Source of the DNA: an uncultured Carboxylicivirga sp.
GTDB taxonomy: Bacteria > Bacteroidota > Bacteroidia > Bacteroidales > Marinilabiliaceae
Length of the DNA: 64,000 nucleotides
Direction of reading: 5' to 3'
Assembly (NCBI GenBank): GCA_947491945.1
Contig: CANLLN010000001.1
Coordinates: 372,001-436,000, forward strand
The notes beneath the pieces are model-generated. The model was not told the origin of the DNA and did not search any database. It was given only the letters and a program-made list of their open reading frames with translations. This document shows positions 61,542-64,000 of this stretch, one piece after another; positions within the stretch are counted from its first letter, which is position 1; every line of letters begins with the position of its first letter. Made by a program: the position numbers and the translations under genes.

Positions 61542-64000
61542 CTAAATCCACTTTACATAATTGAAGTCCTGGCGATGTGGTAAAGCCTTATTACAGGCAT
61601 ACACACGCAGGCCAAAATCAAAAATACCCGGGTCTTGTAATTCAAGGTCCAGTTCATAAAAGGCGAGGGTGTCCACCTTGCGTTTCTGCTTGAATTTGCG
61701 GGTGGTAATGGGTGTTTTCTGATGATTATCAGAGGAGGTGCGAATTACCAGCTCAACACAAATATTCTCCTCAATGAGTGTTTTAAGATCCAGAGCTACT
61801 TCCAGGTGGTACGATTCGCCCGATAGGTATTTGTGTTTGGGGGTGCTCGGTGCATCTACTGATACTACTTCAATGGTATCCCATGCCGACAGAACCTTCT
61901 GCTTCCAGGCTGCTATGCTTTTTACCTGTTCAAAGCTATTTTGTCTTAGCTTCAGGATGCGCTCATACATGGGCGCATAATAGCGTTTTTTATAGTCATC
62001 CATCATGCGCTTAGTGGTGTAATCGGGCGCAATCTCAGCAATGCAATTTTTGATATACTTCACCCAGTCATGGGGGATGTTGTTTTCATCCCGTTTGTAA
62101 AACAGCGGTACAATTTCGTTTTCCAGCATAGAATAGATGGTTTGTGCATCTAATTCATCCTGGTAATCCTGATTCTCATAAGTGCGTTTCTCTGTTAGTG
62201 CCCATCCGGCTCCCTTGCGATAACCTTCGAGCCACCATCCGTCCAGCACGCTAAAATTCATCACTCCGTTCATTACGGCTTTTTCACCTGAGGTGCCTGA
62301 AGCCTCTAAGGGTCGAGTGGGTGTATTCATCCATATATCAACTCCTTTTACCAGTATTTGCCCCAGCTCCATGTCATAATTTTCAAGGAAGAGTATTTTA
62401 CCTACAAACTCGGGTCGACGTGATATATCCACAATCAGTTTAATCAGATCCTGACCGGCTTTATCAGCCGGGTGTGCTTTGCCCGCAAAAATAAACTGAA
62501 CGGGCTTATCCGGGTTATTCAGGATTTTTGAGAGGCGGTCTATGTCGCTGAACAAAAGGTGTGCTCGTTTATAGGTTGCAAAGCGTCTGGCAAAACCGAT
62601 GGTAAGCGTGTTTTCATTAATGGTGTCGATAATGTCCACCAGGCGCCTGGGATCCTCAAAGCGTCGTATCCAGTTACGATGAAAGCGCTCCTTGGTATAG
62701 TCAATCAGCTGTTTACGCAAAGTGTTTTTAGTGCCCCAAATCTTTTCGTCAGCAATGCTGTGTATTTTTTGCCAATGATTTTGGTTCGACAGGTCGTTGA
62801 TAAAGTCCTTGTCAAATACTTCTTCGTAGAGGGTGCGCCACTCTTTGGCAGTCCAGGTGGGGTAGTGTACCCCGTTGGTTACATAGCCTATGTGGAGTTC
62901 CTCGGGGAAGTAGCCATCATATAGGTTGTTAAACATTTCCTGCGATATTTTACCATGTAGCCAGCTTACACCATTCATGGCAACAGAGGTGTGTGCTGCC
63001 AAGTTGCTCATGGAGAATTTCTCTTTACTGTCAAGTGGGTTAGCCCGGCCAAGTGCCAGGAATTTATCCCAGCTGATACCCAACTCATCGGGTATGTAAT
63101 AGAGGTAATGACGAATCATATCGGGCGCAAAGGTATCGTGACCTGCCGGCACGGGCGTGTGCGTAGTAAAGAGGGAGGTGGCTCGCACAATCTCCAGTGC
63201 TTCGTCGTATGAATAACCTTCTATAATTAACTGTCGTAAGCGTTCTACATTAATCAGGGCCGCGTGTCCCTCGTTGCAGTGGTATAGGTCGGGGGCAATC
63301 TCCAGCTCGTCCAGGGCGCGTATTCCACCAATACCCAGTAAAATCTCTTGTTTGATGCGGTTGTCCCAGTCGCCACCATAGAGCTGGTGCGTGATGGTAC
63401 GGTCTTGTTTACTGTTTAGGTCAGTTTCAGTATCGAGCAAGTATAGCTTGATGCGTCCTACATTTACTTGCCAGATGAGGGCTTTTACATTGCGTCCTTC
63501 CAGGTGAAAATTAATGGTTTTGGGTATGCCGGCTGCATCGCGCACCAGAGTAACGGGTAGAAAAGAGAATTTCTGTGCGTTTAGTTCCACTAGTTGCTCC
63601 CCATTGAGCGAGAGACGTTGTGTGAAATAGCCGTACTTATAAAGGAAGCCGATGGCCACCATATTTACTTTCGAATCACTGGCCTCTTTCAGGTAATCGC
63701 CGGCCAGGATACCTAAACCACCCGAGTATATTTTCATGGTGTCACTAAGCCCGTATTCCATACTGAAATATGCGATTTGTGGCTGATTTTCATCGGGTTT
63801 GTCGCTCATGTAGTTTTGAAAACGCTGGTAAACAGCTTTGTAGTGTTCAATAAAATCCTGATCTTGCTCCAACTCCCTTAGGCGGGCACTACTGATTGAT
63901 TTGAGCAATGCGATCGGGTTTTTCTTAACCTTGCGCCATAAAATCGGATCGATGGAAGCAAACAAGTCGATGGCTTGATAATTCCAGCACCACCACAGGT
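61542..64000 (-). CDS. glgP: Alpha-glucan phosphorylase (5' end outside window)
   Basis: The frame stays open past the TTG at 63965 to the window edge and reads WWCWNYQAIDLFASIDP, the typical near-N-terminal WWSWN segment. The true start is therefore off the window. Conserved parts are YFSMEYGLSDTMKIYSGGLG, LLGIGGIRAL, CNEGHAALINVERL, FTTHTPVPAGHDTF, HIGYVTNGVH and EASGTSGEKAVMNGVMNFSVLDGWW near the PLP site. It releases glucose 1-phosphate from glycogen or maltodextrin. The C-terminal 100-residue beta domain is usual in the Bacteroidetes form. Confidence 0.93.
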   Translation of the reverse strand, partial: LWWCWNYQAIDLFASIDPILWRKVKKNPIALLKSISSARLRELEQDQDFIEHYKAVYQRFQNYMSDKPDENQPQIAYFSMEYGLSDTMKIYSGGLGILAGDYLKEASDSKVNMVAIGFLYKYGYFTQRLSLNGEQLVELNAQKFSFLPVTLVRDAAGIPKTINFHLEGRNVKALIWQVNVGRIKLYLLDTETDLNSKQDRTITHQLYGGDWDNRIKQEILLGIGGIRALDELEIAPDLYHCNEGHAALINVERLRQLIIEGYSYDEALEIVRATSLFTTHTPVPAGHDTFAPDMIRHYLYYIPDELGISWDKFLALGRANPLDSKEKFSMSNLAAHTSVAMNGVSWLHGKISQEMFNNLYDGYFPEELHIGYVTNGVHYPTWTAKEWRTLYEEVFDKDFINDLSNQNHWQKIHSIADEKIWGTKNTLRKQLIDYTKERFHRNWIRRFEDPRRLVDIIDTINENTLTIGFARRFATYKRAHLLFSDIDRLSKILNNPDKPVQFIFAGKAHPADKAGQDLIKLIVDISRRPEFVGKILFLENYDMELGQILVKGVDIWMNTPTRPLEASGTSGEKAVMNGVMNFSVLDGWWLEGYRKGAGWALTEKRTYENQDYQDELDAQTIYSMLENEIVPLFYKRDENNIPHDWVKYIKNCIAEIAPDYTTKRMMDDYKKRYYAPMYERILKLRQNSFEQVKSIAAWKQKVLSAWDTIEVVSVDAPSTPKHKYLSGESYHLEVALDLKTLIEENICVELVIRTSSDNHQKTPITTRKFKQKRKVDTLAFYELDLELQDPGIFDFGLRVYACNKALPHRQDFNYVKWI

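Overview
The window comes from a Bacteroidetes chromosome, probably of the Marinilabiliales type. Supporting signs are cysteine-type sulfatases, an alpha-glucan phosphorylase of the Bacteroidetes kind, a promoter of the TTTG-N18-TAnnTTTG class in front of tRNA-Ser, weak or absent Shine-Dalgarno sequences, and Bacteroidetes families such as RteC-like, DUF4248 and an IntDOT-like integrase. The genus is an inference.

Layout. 1-2500 is host DNA: the end of one sulfatase, a complete sulfatase lipoprotein, and a transposase remnant. From about 2540 to 50140 an integrated element of about 47.6 kb sits in the 3' end of a tRNA-Ser(UGA) gene. A 14-bp direct repeat marks its ends, and its integrase is next to the intact tRNA. 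50.2-64 kb is host DNA again: an FKBP lipoprotein, an RsmI-like methyltransferase, an SBF-like transporter, a porin, a PiT phosphate transporter, a LysE exporter, the menaquinone genes menF-menD-menB, and glgP running off the edge.

The element reads left to right on the + strand, apart from its integrase, in modules: (i) regulation (RteC-like, excisionase-type HTH, DUF4406, P22-type antirepressor); (ii) replication (1039-aa primase-helicase, YhcG-type nuclease, and a cluster of TTACTTAG repeats that looks like an origin or operator); (iii) a six-gene defence operon (Vsr, cytosine methyltransferase, MORC-like GHKL ATPase, Z1 helicase-like protein, DUF4420 PD-(D/E)XK protein, AIPR protein), matching the composition of Mza-type systems; (iv) a block of about 10 kb that looks like virion genes (transglutaminase-like protein with an antimicrobial-peptide-like cationic segment, Arg-rich beta protein, small beta proteins, coiled-coil protein, small membrane proteins, muralytic enzyme, fibre with nine 49-residue repeats); (v) very large 'polyvalent' enzymes (double methyltransferase, strawberry-notch helicase, LPD1 metalloprotease-like protein) that share a short cationic motif; (vi) a RadA-like ATPase that appears to be made through a programmed -1 frameshift; (vii) a lysis cassette (Rz/spanin-like, holin-like, GH108 endolysin); (viii) AT-rich cargo genes (a probable PD-(D/E)XK protein, a secreted trypsin-like protease, unknowns).

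Interpretation. Lysis genes, a fibre and a muralytic enzyme point to a virus. I can find no terminase, portal, HK97-type capsid, tape measure, sheath, relaxase or type IV secretion gene. The best reading is a temperate, probably non-tailed virus of a poorly described Bacteroidetes lineage that carries its own anti-phage island. That is an inference; the modules themselves are visible in the sequence.
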